Part shown: in pieces, positions 23,277-35,200 of the stretch
How positions within the stretch are numbered: the first letter of the stretch is position 1
How the letters are laid out: each line of letters starts with the position of its first letter
Assembly (NCBI GenBank): GCA_029747585.1
Contig: JAPEVF010000146.1
Span: 1-64,000 of the forward strand
Length of the DNA stretch: 64,000 nt
Reading direction: 5' to 3'
From: Pleurotus djamor
Lineage: Eukaryota; Basidiomycota; Agaricomycetes; Agaricales; Pleurotaceae
Made by a program: the position numbers and the translations under genes
Notes under the pieces: model-generated
The model's input: only the letters and a program-made list of their open reading frames with translations
Databases searched by the model: none
What the model was told of the DNA's origin: nothing

Positions 23277-23526
23277 CCGGCCAATTCAATCCAAACCATC
23301 ATTGCAGAGCAAAGCAACCCGTAACTGATTGATTCCGGGAACAAGAGAATACTATATACACAAAACCACCGTAGCAATGAAGAGGGGGTATAGAAAGTCA
23401 CGTAAACAATGCCTTACATCCATAAGAAAATGGGTAAAGAGAGACAGACAAACAGAGGAATGTAGATATAACGGATCATAGAGTATATGCAGTGAGATAT
23501 ATGATACAACAGGGGAGATAACCACC

Positions 23527-25293
23527 TTAATCTTTACTAATTGACGCGGGTTGGGACTTTGAGGGTGTCATACTTGTTCCGATAGTTCTAGCGAGCCTCG
23601 AGATGGCATCACCCGTTATGACGGGGCGACTAGCATGCATTCGATGCGCAGAGCCTGGGGGAGGTGTGGAATGGTTTCGAGCATGGTGAGGGGTGAAGGA
23701 GCTTCTCGGAGAGGTAGCAGCGGAACGGGGAAATCGGTGGGAAGTGTTGTTGAGCGGCCGGCCAGTCGTATGGGCACGCATATGGGTAGGCTTGAATGAA
23801 TCGAAGGTCGCAGAACCGGGAGCAGACAGCGATTCGCCTGGTTTGGGTGCGTGTATAGATGCAGACAGAGAAACATCGGATTTTGATGGGTTCTCATTCA
23901 AATTTGGTAGGGACTCGTCCCCAACCTTTGTTGAATCAGAACCGGTTTCGGGGGACTGCTCGATTTTCGTGTCAGAAGATCCGTTAGGCGAAGGTGCATG
24001 CATTGACTGCTCAAGACCCTGTTCAGGGAGTTTGACTATAGGCTGATCAAGTTCCGATTGAGGAGTGGGCGGCTGCACTGTAACCGTGTCAAAAGTCTTC
24101 GTCGCCTTGCTCTGAGGTGACGTCTTCGCGAACTTCCGCATAGGCGTGGCACTTGGAGGTTGCTTCGACGACGAAAGTGGGGGATCGACGATGGCGATAG
24201 GCTTGGGTGGAAGCGGGTGACGTGTGGTCTTCTTACTGGCTCCTCTAGCAAGTTCCTTCACTTGATTAGGAGTGATTTTCTTCCTTGAGGAGGGAATAGC
24301 GACGGCCGGTTCGGCAGGTGTTGGAGAAGGCTCTGGCTCGATACTTGCCTTAGAGAAGATGGGGGAATGGTCCTTGGATACAGGTTTGACCTCGGGCACT
24401 TCTTGAGGGGTTTGAAGAGGGATCTCGGGTGGAACGAAATGAGGTGTCTCCTGGGGTTCGATAGGGAATGCCATAGGTTCAGGGAGTGGTCGTAGACCAT
24501 CCACGAATATGGGGGAGATTTCGTTATGCTTATCGGATCGAGCGGGAACAGTCGTCACTCCCCAGTCATCGAGGTCAGGAAGCGTGTCGTCGTCTTCGCC
24601 AGCCCAATCGATATGGCTCGCTGTTCCAGGAGTAGACGGGCGATTGTCTGCCATAGCGCTGGCTCGGACTCTTTCCACCAGCGCGTCGATATCGGTCTTC
24701 ACTGTCTGTGACTGGCGTAGGTGAGGTGGAACGTCTTTCATCACAGGGATTCGCCCTTTGGACCCGGGACGAAGCTGTGACTCGTCTATCGAAGAGACCG
24801 ATGACTTGGGTCCAGCTGACGATGGTGACTTGCCATTGTTGGTACCCGAACGCTTGCGTCGCGTATCTTTAGGAGAGCGTCCAGAAGTTGAGCTATCGAC
24901 GCTTGGAGAAGCCGCGATGACAAGGGCAGGTGTAGCACGCGATGCACGACGAGAAGGCGGCTTGGACCGACTGGCAGAAGATTGTGTATCACTTATAGAC
25001 TGGGCAGGAGATGATTTGGCTGCGACCAAGGAGGAGGTTTTCTCCGTGACGGGCGAACCCGTCTTGGAAGGAGCAGCATCGGATTTGTCGATACCTACGT
25101 CTGCTTGGGACTTTCCTCCACGAAAACCACCACGTCCACCGCCACGTCCGCCCCGACCAGAGCCCCTGCTGCCGCCTCTTCCTCTACCGCGACCGGGACC
25201 AAAGGCAGACTCAGAGTTCTTTGAGCCCCATCTAGATGCACTAGGGTTGGATGTCGCAGTAGGAGTGGATTGGGCAACAGCAGAAGAAGCCAT
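23527..25293 (-). CDS. RGG-box, intrinsically disordered protein of unknown function
   Basis: A single uninterrupted frame of 588 codons. After MASSAVAQSTPTATSNPS come GRGRGRGGSRGSGRGGRGGG, an RGG/GAR region typical of RNA-binding proteins. The middle has IPVMKDVPPHLRQSQTVKTD and SHIDWAGEDDDTLPDLDDWG, which look like conserved islands, then ISPIFVDGLRPLPEP. The remainder is low-complexity Ser/Pro/Thr. The C-terminus (GDAISRLARTIGTSMT) may be a short helix. An mRNA-linked role is inferred from the RGG box and from the lack of any enzymatic domain. It is divergent from SmG. Confidence 0.8.
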   Translation of the reverse strand: MASSAVAQSTPTATSNPSASRWGSKNSESAFGPGRGRGRGGSRGSGRGGRGGGRGGFRGGKSQADVGIDKSDAAPSKTGSPVTEKTSSLVAAKSSPAQSISDTQSSASRSKPPSRRASRATPALVIAASPSVDSSTSGRSPKDTRRKRSGTNNGKSPSSAGPKSSVSSIDESQLRPGSKGRIPVMKDVPPHLRQSQTVKTDIDALVERVRASAMADNRPSTPGTASHIDWAGEDDDTLPDLDDWGVTTVPARSDKHNEISPIFVDGLRPLPEPMAFPIEPQETPHFVPPEIPLQTPQEVPEVKPVSKDHSPIFSKASIEPEPSPTPAEPAVAIPSSRKKITPNQVKELARGASKKTTRHPLPPKPIAIVDPPLSSSKQPPSATPMRKFAKTSPQSKATKTFDTVTVQPPTPQSELDQPIVKLPEQGLEQSMHAPSPNGSSDTKIEQSPETGSDSTKVGDESLPNLNENPSKSDVSLSASIHAPKPGESLSAPGSATFDSFKPTHMRAHTTGRPLNNTSHRFPRSAATSPRSSFTPHHARNHSTPPPGSAHRMHASRPVITGDAISRLARTIGTSMTPSKSQPASISKD

Positions 25294-25614
25294 TGCTATG
25301 AGGCCCGGCTTGGTGGGGTGTTATGTGCTGGAAGACCAGAGGCATATCAGCTCGGGCCATGTCTGAGAGAAAAGTATCTCACTTATTGTGTTTTCGTTGA
25401 TTTTGTGTATTTTGGGCAGGGAAGGGTAGAATAAGAGGCGTAGATAGACGATAGATGGCTTGTGGATAGTCAAGATTTGAGTGCTTCCGTCGGTGGAGTG
25501 GTTGGACTGCTAAATATGACACCCAAACTTGGTTTGCACAGGCGCTAGTGGCAAAACACGTCCAAGCAAAGAACAAGATTCGCGTTTTCTGGCTCTCAAT
25601 CAACCACACCTATC
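25294..25614. promoter_or_regulatory. Shared promoter, RGG protein / SmG
   Basis: A 321-bp spacer between divergent starts. It holds no open frame of interest and no motif I can name with confidence. Confidence 0.4.
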
Positions 25615-25967
25615 ATGTCCAAGGCATCTCAACCAGAACTCAAAAAGGTGGCTATTCCATGTCTGTTTCATCTTGATCCCTAATCGCATCTAACACCTTT
25701 TGCGCGCACTTGCAGTTTATTGATAAGAAACTTTTCGTCCACTTGCAGGGTGGACGCAAAGTCAGTGGGACCTTGCGTGGATACGATCTCTTCCTCAACC
25801 TTGTGATCGACGACGCTTTGGAAGAGACAACGCCAGCCCAAAAACACCCCATCGGGACTGTTGTATGTATCCGTATCCGACCATATATTCCCTCAACTCA
25901 TCATGTTTCTCAGGTAATCCGTGGTAACAGCGTCACATCGATGGAAACGTTGGAAGCTATGAGGTAG
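25615..25967 (+). CDS. SMX2: Small nuclear ribonucleoprotein SmG
   Basis: SmG neighbours SmE and SmD3 in the Sm ring of spliceosomal snRNPs. Three exons join as MSKASQPELKK | FIDKKLFVHLQGGRKVSGTL (Sm1), RGYDLFLNLVIDDALEE, then GTVV | IRGNSVTSMETLEAMR (Sm2). The first intron (from 25648) ends in TTGCAG before TTTATT and the second starts GTATGT at 25864. The total length is typical of SmG (about 76 residues). TAG is at 25965-25967. SmF lies in the same window at 9.4-9.9 kb. Confidence 0.93.
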
Positions 25968-26285
25968 CCGGTTACCGCTCCGATACGCCACTGTAGATCG
26001 AGCTTGTCTGTTTTCTGTTTTCAAGGTCGGTATATTATTTAAGTAGGGTAATGTCTGACTCTCCCTCCCAAAATTCAGACTCGAACCGCGAACGTTCCCG
26101 TGCAATGAAATCCCTCGTTGGCGACTATATAGAACGTAGTACTAAGTCTTATTACTAGCCATCGTCGACCTCGCCAATTGTAACCTAAAGCTTCTTTGTG
26201 GACCATGTGCTTCGTTGAACCTTGATAATGGCCATCCCTTCCACCTGTAGAATCATCCTTCCTTTCCTCCCTCTCCCCCATCACT
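25968..26285. other. Tandem intergenic region
   Basis: These 318 bp hold the SmG 3' UTR and the promoter of the methyltransferase. No gene is seen. Confidence 0.4.
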
Positions 26286-27172
26286 ATGGGCACTGAAGAT
26301 CTTCCAGCAATGCCTCGTGAAATGATGACCAAACTACGAAGTCTCGTCAATTCCGATCCAAATGGTTGGGATAATGCTTGGTATATATGCACCATGGTTT
26401 GTCTCGATACTCGCTTGACCTTTCTACAACAGGAAAGAGAATGTAACTCCTTGGGATCTGGGGGAAGGCCAGCCGCCTTTGCGTGACATTTTGACATCTG
26501 GCGAAGTGCCGTTTCAAAGATCGGGACGTGCCTTGGTTCCAGGATGTGGTCGAGTGGGTGATCCAACCAGAATCGATTGACCGCTTTGATACTGATACCA
26601 AATTACCAGGGATATGAAGCAGCTTGTATTGCATCCTTACTCGATCACGATACACTCGCGATTGACATATCGCCCACCGCCGTCCAGGCAGGCGAGGAGT
26701 AAGTGGATCTCCCTTTGGCATCTTTCAACCTGTGAACAGTGTTATAGCTACCTTGCGTCGTTGCCTTCCCTCCCGGCTGGCAAGTTGACGTATCAAACGT
26801 GTGATTTCTTCACATATCAAGTTCCAGAGGCAGAACGATTTGACCTCATCTACGACTTTACGTGAGCGAGGAGCAACTTTTGGACGATCCTGACTGACGG
26901 GATAACACAGCTTCTTTGTTGCGATTAATCCATCCCAAAGAGTTGACTGGGGAAAACAGATGCGATGCTTGATGAAGCCAGGTGGATACTTGATCACGCT
27001 GGTATTTCCTATTGATGCTCCTACCGACACGGGACCTCCGTTCTATGTGAGGCCTGAGCATTATCTTGAGCCTCTGGGTGAAGGATGGCAGAAGGTTGTG
27101 GATAGAGTTCCAGAACATAGCCTTCCGTCCCACGTGGGCAGAGAGCACCTCATCGTGTGGAAGCGTTTGTAG
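26286..27172 (+). CDS. TPMT-family thiol/halide methyltransferase
   Basis: This SAM-dependent enzyme of the thiopurine/thiocyanate methyltransferase family methylates small thiols or halides. Exon 1 starts MGTEDLPAMPREMMTK. It joins to KENVTPWDLGEGQPPLRDIL, RALVPGCGR | GYEAACIASLLDHDT (motif I), LAIDISPTAVQAGE and DYLASLPSLPAGKLTYQTCD. Then come ERFDLIYDFT | FFVAINPSQR and DWGKQMRCLMKPGGYLITLV, and the end is GREHLIVWKRL. About five introns fit GT...AG. The motif VPGCGRGYE is characteristic of the family. The natural substrate in fungi is not established. Confidence 0.88.
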
Positions 27173-27352
27173 GCGTAAACGAGTCGTACGACAGTTTAGA
27201 AATTAGGGGCATCCCTCAGAAATTCAAACCACGTGTCACATATTTTTTCCTTCCGTCTCTAAGTCCCCCGAGTCTGAAACTGTCGCGTTGTATGTGTCCA
27301 ATCCACCAGAACAAGTCGGCCCAACTTCTGCTCATACAAGTCCCCCTATAGA

Positions 27353-29363
27353 ATGCACAGATGCCTGCCAAAATTCAGCACCCCCCGTCGCATCCCTAGG
27401 GCCGCAAGCCACCTCCGACATCGTCCCCTCCATGTTTCCCTACCTTCCTCCTCCACCACTACTCTTCCATCGCTTGAAAGCTTGGTAGACGTATCCTCTG
27501 AAGACCCCGCAGATGTTCTGCGAAGTCGAAAGCTCTCAGAGCTAATTGACTCCCTCAAACGCGTCGGGAACGCTTCCCGTGTCTGGGCATACTATGTTGG
27601 CGTAGTCAACATCCTCCGGAATGAGAACCTACCTCTACGAATTCACCAAGAAGTCCTACGCAGATGCACACCTCCAACACAGGAAGTGCGTTTGGCTGCC
27701 TCGAGAAGGTTGCTAGCGGGGAACCGACCGCTGAATCCCCATATCCATGAAGGGCGTTTTCGGGCAATCATTAGGAACATCCGTTCTATGGGAGAGACGC
27801 CGTCACTGGATGACTACCACTTCATCCTCGAACAATTCGCAGCTGCGGGTCATTACCAGGGAGCCATGCAGATATACAACGAAATCCTGGTNGTTGGNCT
27901 GCAGCCGAGAACCAAGACCTTTGGATTATGCCTCCGAGCCCTTGCCCACCGTTTGACGCAGCCTGTATCTAGATATAAGCAAGAGGCCCTCTTTGCGCAT
28001 ATNGGNGACNTGCACAAGGAACTNCTNGCNGAAATGCAGAGATGGAATGTCGGNTTCCACTCTGTTAANTTCGACATGTCTATTCGGCTTCTCAAGGGTT
28101 CCATGGACAAGGAAGGNTGTGAGCGGTTGCTCAAAATGGGTTATGGGATNGATCTTGCGAACCCTGATCGGCCGGTGCTAGAGTATTTGCACGATGCAAA
28201 CGCTGTCGCTGATCCACTGTTCACAAAACTACCCCAGCCACAGAGGTTTTCCACCGCAGGTCTGAACACAGTCATCGATCTCCTGGGGCGTTTGGGGGAC
28301 GTGTCAAAACTCGTACAAGCGTTCGAAGTCCTCACCCAGCCACTACCTTCCAAGGCAACTCAGCACTTCTCGTCGACATTCGATGAAGAGGACGATGACT
28401 ACAGTTCTTCTATCTCTCCCCCTACTCCTCAACACGTTGCATTACCTAGTGCTTCTCCTAACACCACAACCTATAATACCCTCCTTCGCTATCTTGCACA
28501 AGCCAATAACCATATCCTGGCTCGTCATTATATCCTCCAAGCCATGGAGTATGACCGTACATCGGATCGTGCCCTTCGAGGCCAACTTGCGTACGGTTTC
28601 CCGCCCGAAGAAGTATCTGCCCTACATTTTGCCATCAACCGCGGTACCCTTTTGCCCGCCTTCGGTGCTGCCAACCGCGACAAAAATGTCAGCATGATGC
28701 GTTGGATACAGTCGAAGCTTCCCGCTATTCTTCGGAGGAAACGGAATGACCTCAAAATGTATTCGGAGTATCTCAAGGAATTAGACGCGAAGCGTGAAGA
28801 AACTTTGGAAGCCGTTGCACCGGGGTCACTCACGTCCATGTCTACTCCTACACCACCTCCACCATCTGCATTCTTTTCCCCGTCATCCTCAAAATCTTCT
28901 GCTCAAGTNTCTGTACACGANCTNGACCTTGATGCNACCCCCGGTTGTNGCNCCNCCACCAGTCAAGCGGTTCAACATTCATCANCACCTCTACATCCTN
29001 CAGCGNGATATCGGTGAAATNGAGCAATTCTCNTTGGATGTCGCCGAGACTTTGGGCAGGATCACNCAGAGAGTGAAGGAACGANTGGGAAGACGTGTGT
29101 GGTCGCAGAAGGATGTTTACTTCCGCTCCACGGATAAGAGGCAGCGTATNGGTCGTCAGCAATGGACGCAACANGTCAACTTCATGCCTCAGTGGAAGAA
29201 GAGGCAGCTTCCCCAGATTCCGAGAGCACTCCCTCCACACCTTGATCGACGAAATCCTCGTGGTTCTTCTCGATTTCAGTCCACGTTCACTCGACCCGGT
29301 CCTCGTTCATCAAGCTGGTGGCTGAGTTGGCGGCAAGGCTTCTGGGACACCCCACATACATGA
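27353..29363 (+). CDS. Pentatricopeptide-like mitochondrial protein (one-base frame error)
   Basis: The Arg/Ser-rich start (MHRCLPKFSTPRRIPRAASH) resembles a mitochondrial presequence. Helical-repeat segments follow, such as MGETPSLDDYHFILEQFAAA and GAMQIYNEI, TFGLCLRALAHRL, STAGLNTVIDLLGRLGDVSK and TTTYNTLLRYLAQANNHILA, the last with a PPR-like pattern. It has no introns. At about 28936 the frame shifts by one: dropping one base lets DLDA continue as PPVV, PPPVKRFNIH, DIGE, SLDVAETLGRI and a basic C-terminus ending WRQGFWDTPHT. N characters sit on third positions in the first frame before this point and in the second frame after it, so both parts are coding. It probably acts on mitochondrial RNA. 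Confidence 0.78.
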
Positions 29364-29569
29364 TATGATGTTGTCGTTGGATTACCGTAGAGCCATATTT
29401 TTCTTTCCTTCCTTTCGGAGATCTGAGGCCAGTATTAATATCACCATAAGTGATACGGTGAGTGTATATGGATACAGTTGTGGAGGATGCTACATGAGTG
29501 ATGCAAGTTGATTGTGAGGTTTAGTCAGGTGGTGAATAAGGTCCATGAAAGCCATTTCGAAAGAATGGA

Positions 29570-31306
29570 TCAGATCAACTTTTCAGCAGCGGATGCTTTG
29601 TCCGCGACAACCTTTTCCATACCATCAAGCCAAGTTTCGACGGGTACGCCAAGATGAGTCCCGACGCCGATATATTTAGCGAGGGCGAGGACCGGGAGTC
29701 TGCGAAGTGCGCGTCCAGAGACCTGTTGCGCCTGAAAAAGGTTGAGTTGTGAATAAGTAGCTGACTTCATTCCTTCTAATAATCACTCACTCTACATTGA
29801 GTCGCCAACGCCATGAGCCGGAGAGCAACATTCTTAGACTTCTCGTGGGTCGTTGTTGCGCCTCCGGAGCTGAAGGTGGCAGACTGCGCCGACCGTTCAT
29901 ACATCTGTGCTTCCTTCAATGAGGGTACAGTCTGAATTTGACACCGTCAGCATGAGCTGACCGTGTTAAGAAGGGAATATGGATAACGTACAGTAGACCC
30001 AATGATACCCTTCGCAACGATCTCTAAGATGCAACTTCTGAGAATGTCGTAGATCGCTTCCCGTGGAGGAAGGTCGACATATTGGACGATGTCTGCTCGA
30101 TCGACGAAGGCAGAGTCTACAAAATAATGACGAATTAGGGTGCTGCAAACTAAGCGCGACAGACTTACCAATTGCTTTCGCCAGGTTACTGGTTGACATG
30201 ATCAGCACATTCTTGCGATGCTTCAGCTTGTCAAGCTGAGTAAGGAGCGCGTTGACGACTCGCAATCCATCTGAAGGTTCGGTCCCTGCCATGGCGCCAG
30301 CTCTGGCCGCAGTTAGGGATTCGACCTCATCTGTGCGCTTATCAGTCGGCCAGTAGAATCAGACAGAGGTGGAACTAACCAATAAGCACAACCACGAACG
30401 TATCCTCCTCGTCCACGAGCTCTGTGATACTACTGAATAGCTTTTGAACAAGTTTCCCCGACTCGGAAAACCATCTTGAAAAGAGAGAGTGGGAGTTAAT
30501 CTCGAGTAACCGTGCGTTGTGATATCTAATGGGAGATATAAGAGACTGTGAGTTTGCCAGTGGAATGCACGAGAGCACCTGTGAGATAGACGGATCGACA
30601 GCTTTTGGGCAAGAGCTCGACAAAGAGATGTCTTTCCTGTGCCAGGAGGACCATGTAAGAGAACGACGCGATTCCAACTTATGAGATTGACTAGTGAGTG
30701 CGTTTGAGTACCGATCCAACACAAAGGCCAGAGCACATACAATCGACGTTTGCATCACTGAACATGAGTGTGGCGTGGATATAATTCAGCAGCTTCAGCT
30801 TGATGTCATCGGCATATATCAGTGAGTCCCAGAGGCCATCCAAGTTATTATTCGGGAGCTCGCAGACAGAGGCCGCCATCGTCTCGTCTTCGTCCTTGTC
30901 AGTAGAATTCGAGAACTCTTCGTAAGGATCGTTATCAGAGGTTTGGTAGACATGTATTTGCAGGACAGCATTGTCGATAGAGATGGATGAAGCAGGGCAA
31001 GACGATTCTGCAGCGATCATGCGTTCGACGACGGACGCTAGTTCTGGGACATCTTCCCAGCCCGTAAGCGTTGATGGCAGAGCAAATCGTTCGTAAGAAG
31101 CGGTAAGAAAGTCGTGCACATGGCCTTTTATTGTTTCGAACCGGGTAGTCGCTCGAGGCTTCACGCGAACTTCGACTGGTAAAGTGCATACATTCAGGAA
31201 GGATTGTCTTTCACAGAGAAAACTGTTACTCACTGTGAACCGTCCATTCTGAGTGAGCCTCAGTGCCGTTGTAGTTTTTCGCTATCTCCAAGTCAGCGCA
31301 GGTCAT
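29570..31306 (-). CDS. PCH2: PCH2/TRIP13 AAA+ ATPase
   Basis: Pch2/TRIP13 remodels HORMA-domain proteins in meiotic checkpoint control and in disassembly of Mad2-containing spindle checkpoint complexes. Exon 1 ([20 protein letters not shown], 31306) joins to [19 protein letters not shown]. The AAA core has Walker A in [19 protein letters not shown], then [20 protein letters not shown], Walker B in VVVLI + DEVESL and the sensor region [16 protein letters not shown] + [18 protein letters not shown]. The end is [12 protein letters not shown]. An upstream in-frame ATG at 31405 is an alternative start. About eight exons are needed. Confidence 0.92.
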
Positions 31307-31533
31307 CGGTGCTGGTGAGAGGGTGAGGGAAACAAGAAATGTGGTAGTGGGTGATGGCAAGGGCGTGTCACATAGCTGTGGCCAAATAGCGCGTAAACAA
31401 GCCATGGTGTCAGGTGACCATGATGTGACATTCAGCTAAGTGAGCCCCTCTTCTGTGACCCCTTTTCACCCTACACCCGCTTTATTACCAGAGCCGCGAA
31501 TTTGAAAGCATCTATCCCTTCCAAGCACACAGA
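31307..31533. promoter_or_regulatory. Shared promoter, PCH2 / SelW-like
   Basis: This 227-bp spacer (or 128 bp if PCH2 starts at 31405) lies between divergent genes. No meiotic URS1-like or other known element stands out. Confidence 0.4.
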
Positions 31534-32091
31534 ATGTCGTCCTGCCCCGTAGATACCACAGAAGTCGCTCCCAATAACATTGATCCAAGTACTTTCATCG
31601 CTCCCTCGCTTCCATTTGCAAATATCACCATAGAATTCTGTGATAGAGTGAGTTTCCATTGCTTTGATCTCAAAAACTTTGCTGATGGTCAATATACGTA
31701 GTGTCGGTGGTGAGTTATAGGTCTCAACTTATACATGATTAAACGCTTATAGACATCGTAGGCTGCATCGAGCTGCATGGGTTCAGACGGAGCTATTCCT
31801 CACCTTCCCGCCCCCCGTCGTCAAAGCTATCACCATTATCCCTCTCAACTCTGAGGACACTGCTGGTCGTTTCCGTGTATGGGTCTCCCTAGCTCCCGAT
31901 GCAAATCCAATTCTGGTCTGGGATAGGAAGTTTGAAGGCGGGTTTCCTGAGCTGAAGATTCTGGTAAGTAGTGTCCGCGTATTGGTTTCTTCACCCAATC
32001 AGACTTTCCACATCGCGACCAGAAACAAAGAATACGAGACCATGTACAGCCTGGTCACTCCTTGGGTCATTCAGACGAGAAAGCTACGTAG
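31534..32091 (+). CDS. Selenoprotein-W-like (Rdx family) thioredoxin-fold protein
   Basis: Rdx proteins are small thioredoxin-fold redox proteins related to SelW, SelT and SelH. Four exons: 31534-31647 (MSSCPVDTTEVAPNN ... ANITIEFCDR), an 8-nt microexon 31702-31709 (C, R and part of W), 31762-31963 (LHRAAWVQTELFLTFPPP, PLNSEDTAGRFRVWVSLAP, VWDRKFEGGFPELKIL) and 32023-32091 (KQRIRDHVQPGHSLGHSDEK). Together they give the CxxC redox motif as FCDRCRW, both positions Cys and no Sec. The introns around the microexon are 54 and 52 nt with GTGAGT donors and TAG acceptors. Confidence 0.9.
31702..31709 (+). other. 8-nt microexon of the SelW-like gene
   Basis: The bases TGTCGGTG are flanked by AG and GTGAGT. 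Spliced in, they supply the second Cys of the CxxC motif, an Arg, and two bases of Trp. Skipping them would shift the frame and remove the redox motif. Confidence 0.8.
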
Positions 32092-32227
32092 TTTAGCCAG
32101 GGTAGTATGGTGTACGTACACAAAGTGTAGATCTTTGAATTTGGCGCCCGCACTGAGATCACCGTGTGTCTCTGTCCGACCGTCACGCTGTGAGTCCTTG
32201 TCAACCCCGAAACTTCCAGTGTGCGTC

Positions 32228-35200
32228 ATGGACGACGCCTCCAAGCTCGAAAAACTCATCAACCAGTGTAAAACCAACGGTAAATACCGCAGTGGCTTCT
32301 TCAAAAGGCCGTCGTCCTGATAATTGCTGCCTGAAGACGTTGATGTCAAAGTCGATGCGCTCGCAAAGCTCCAGCTTCTTTTCGAGGCAGGAATTGAGGC
32401 AAGAAGCGGAAAAGTTGTTTTGCCTGCCCACTCATGTTTTCTACTAGATCCATGATTCGGACGCCATCATCTCCACGCTCAAGGCATGCCTGAAAACATC
32501 TAATAACCATCTCACGTCTGCAGCAATTGCGGTCCTGCCTCCCCTGTTTCCCCTTCTCCTTACGCGTTCTGTGAATCACCATGGTGGACCAATACCTCCA
32601 ACGTCATCTTCAACCTCTTCGACGCCACCTTCATCCATTATTGACGTGCCTTTGCTTCGTTATGTCTTGACCACCTTTCTGCCCACTGGTGGGATATTGG
32701 ACAGATTAGGTGACAAAGAACGCGTTCAAAACAGTGCAAGAGAGGCCCTTGTGATACTCGGAGGGCTTTCATTTCGCTGTGGCTCCCCAAGTACAATGTC
32801 GTCGCGATCGGTGAACGGGAAAGGCACGGAGACCCCTTTGATGATATTTGAGAGGTATCTGCGAGACGGAGGGCTCAAGAGTAAAGTGTGGAAAGTCCGA
32901 GAGCAGGTGTGTATCCTACCCTCTAAGAGAAATGGAGCAATTTTCATGTATATCTCTCTCAGTCAATTCTCACTTTAGTCCAAATTCGTCGCGCTCACCA
33001 CCTATATCCTATCCGGCCCTACCTAAGTGCACTTGTGGATGCTTTGGAAGACACAGATGCCCATGTTCGCGACTGTGCACGCCAATCCGTCGTCGAGCTC
33101 TTCACAGGACCTGGTGTCACGGACGCCGCCCGCGCAGATTTGAAGAAAGAGATGACCAAGAAGGGCGTTCGCAAGACTATCGTCGATAGTGTGGTTGCCA
33201 AGGTCGTCGGTGGAAGTGCTGGGAGCAACCCTCAGAGTGATGCCTCAGACTGCGGAGAACCAGTCGCGAAGGTCAAGGAATACGTTCCACCTAGTATCGC
33301 ACTGATGAACCGACGCCCTACGGCTGGGAGCAGTAGCAGCGCAAAGGAGGCGATCTCTCGGCCAGCCAGTCGATCTGCAATGAATCACTCACCAACCGTG
33401 GCTTCGACTCCTACTACCCCGGCTGCAGATGGGACGGAGGTTGAGGCAATCTATGTGAGGCTTTCGTATAGTGCATTTGTCCATGGTTCTTCGCTGACCG
33501 CAGCAAGCACAGATTGCCTCTACCCGTGACTTGGAAAATGAATTCGCTTCTATGCAGCAACCTTTTGATGTAATTAATACCTATCGTCTTTCGTTTGTGT
33601 TACAGTAGCTGACGCAGTTTTCACCTTAGGGTAAAGAAACTGAACACAATTGGGCACAGCGTGAACGCTCGATTCAACGCGTTCGTGGAATGCTGAGAGG
33701 GGGCGCTCACACGCGGTATTTCGAGAGCTTCCTTAACTGTCTTAAGGAGGGTTTCATTCAGTGGTCTTTGAAGGCGGTAAATACATTTATCTCAATGATT
33801 GGAAGCAAGTGTTCACTTGAACCTCTCAGCTCGCGAGTCTTCGGACCACTGTCTCAACAAATACATGCTCTCTATATGCTGAACTCGCAACTTCCCTTGA
33901 GACAGCACTCGATCCCTTCTGTGATACCCTCCTTACGAATCTCCTCAAAATGGCCAATCTTACGAAGAAGCTCGCTGCCCAACAATCTCAATCAACAGTC
34001 GCGACAATCATAACTCACACTTCGGCCCAGCCCCGCTTAGTCCTTTCATTACTTTGGCAAACACTTCAAGAGAAGAATGCTCAAGCGCGAGGTTTCAGTG
34101 TTGACCATTTCAAGACGTATCTTCAAGTGCACGGGCAGCGAGGTAAAAGTGCCATCGAGAATTCTGGTGGCGTTGAGACCCTCGAGAAAGCAATGAAGAA
34201 AGGTCTGTCTGATCCTAATCCAGCTGTCAAGGAGAAAAGTCGGGTGTGCTTCTGGCAATTCTACGAGGTTTGGTCAGATCGGGGAACTGCAATCATGGAC
34301 AAGCTGGATGCAACAGCGAAGAAGCAACTTGAAAAAGTCTGCCCGACTCCTGGCTCCATCCAACTTTCCACTACTCCGGCTCCCGCTGCCAAGAAAAGTA
34401 GCGTTGCTGCTGCTATTGCTGCTAGTCGAGCGAAAGCCAGAGCGATTGCCACCGCTCCTCCAACTCTCCGACATCAAGCTACATCTGCAGCTCAGAATAC
34501 ACCAACTAGGCGTCCAGGATCTCCGAGCACGTCACCCAGAAGCAGTCTGTCCGCCCGCCCATCGTCTCCATTGAGAATCTCAACCCCTGCATCTCCTCCC
34601 CGTTCAAGGGTTGTTTCCAACGGGATCTCGCGCTCGATCACTACGGCTTCGATACCAACCACTCATTCTCGACAGTCATCTTCAACCTCTGGTCGAGTGT
34701 CTCCGCCCTCCCCTGTCAGCGACCCAGCTTCCTCTTTCAGAAGAAGAAATTCTAGTCCTTTGGCCACCTCTCCATCTCCAGGACGCAATTCTGTCATCAG
34801 GAAAGCTGTCCAAGTACCACTTCCTGCGTCACCTCCTACTGGTCCCCGAGGCGCAAGACCTGTCGTGCTTGTGAAGCCTCTTCCACGTCAATCAACAACG
34901 CTCTTTGACTCTAAAGATCCGGATGATTCACTCATCCTTGCTACCAACATACCCATACCCGAGGATGATGGCATGGATGACGATGCTGATAATTCCATCA
35001 ATTTAATGTCCTTCTCTGCACCCTTCGAGTTGTATCCTCCTGTAAGCATGCCTACGCCTCCATCCGAGGTTCGGGATACACCGTCGTTCTCTCCGAAGTC
35101 CAACGACTCCCAGTTACTGTTCGGAATCTCGAATACGCTCTCGTCAGGATCTGTAGAAGGCTCCCATGGCGGAGTAATAGTTGAAGAGGCTATACGAGCT

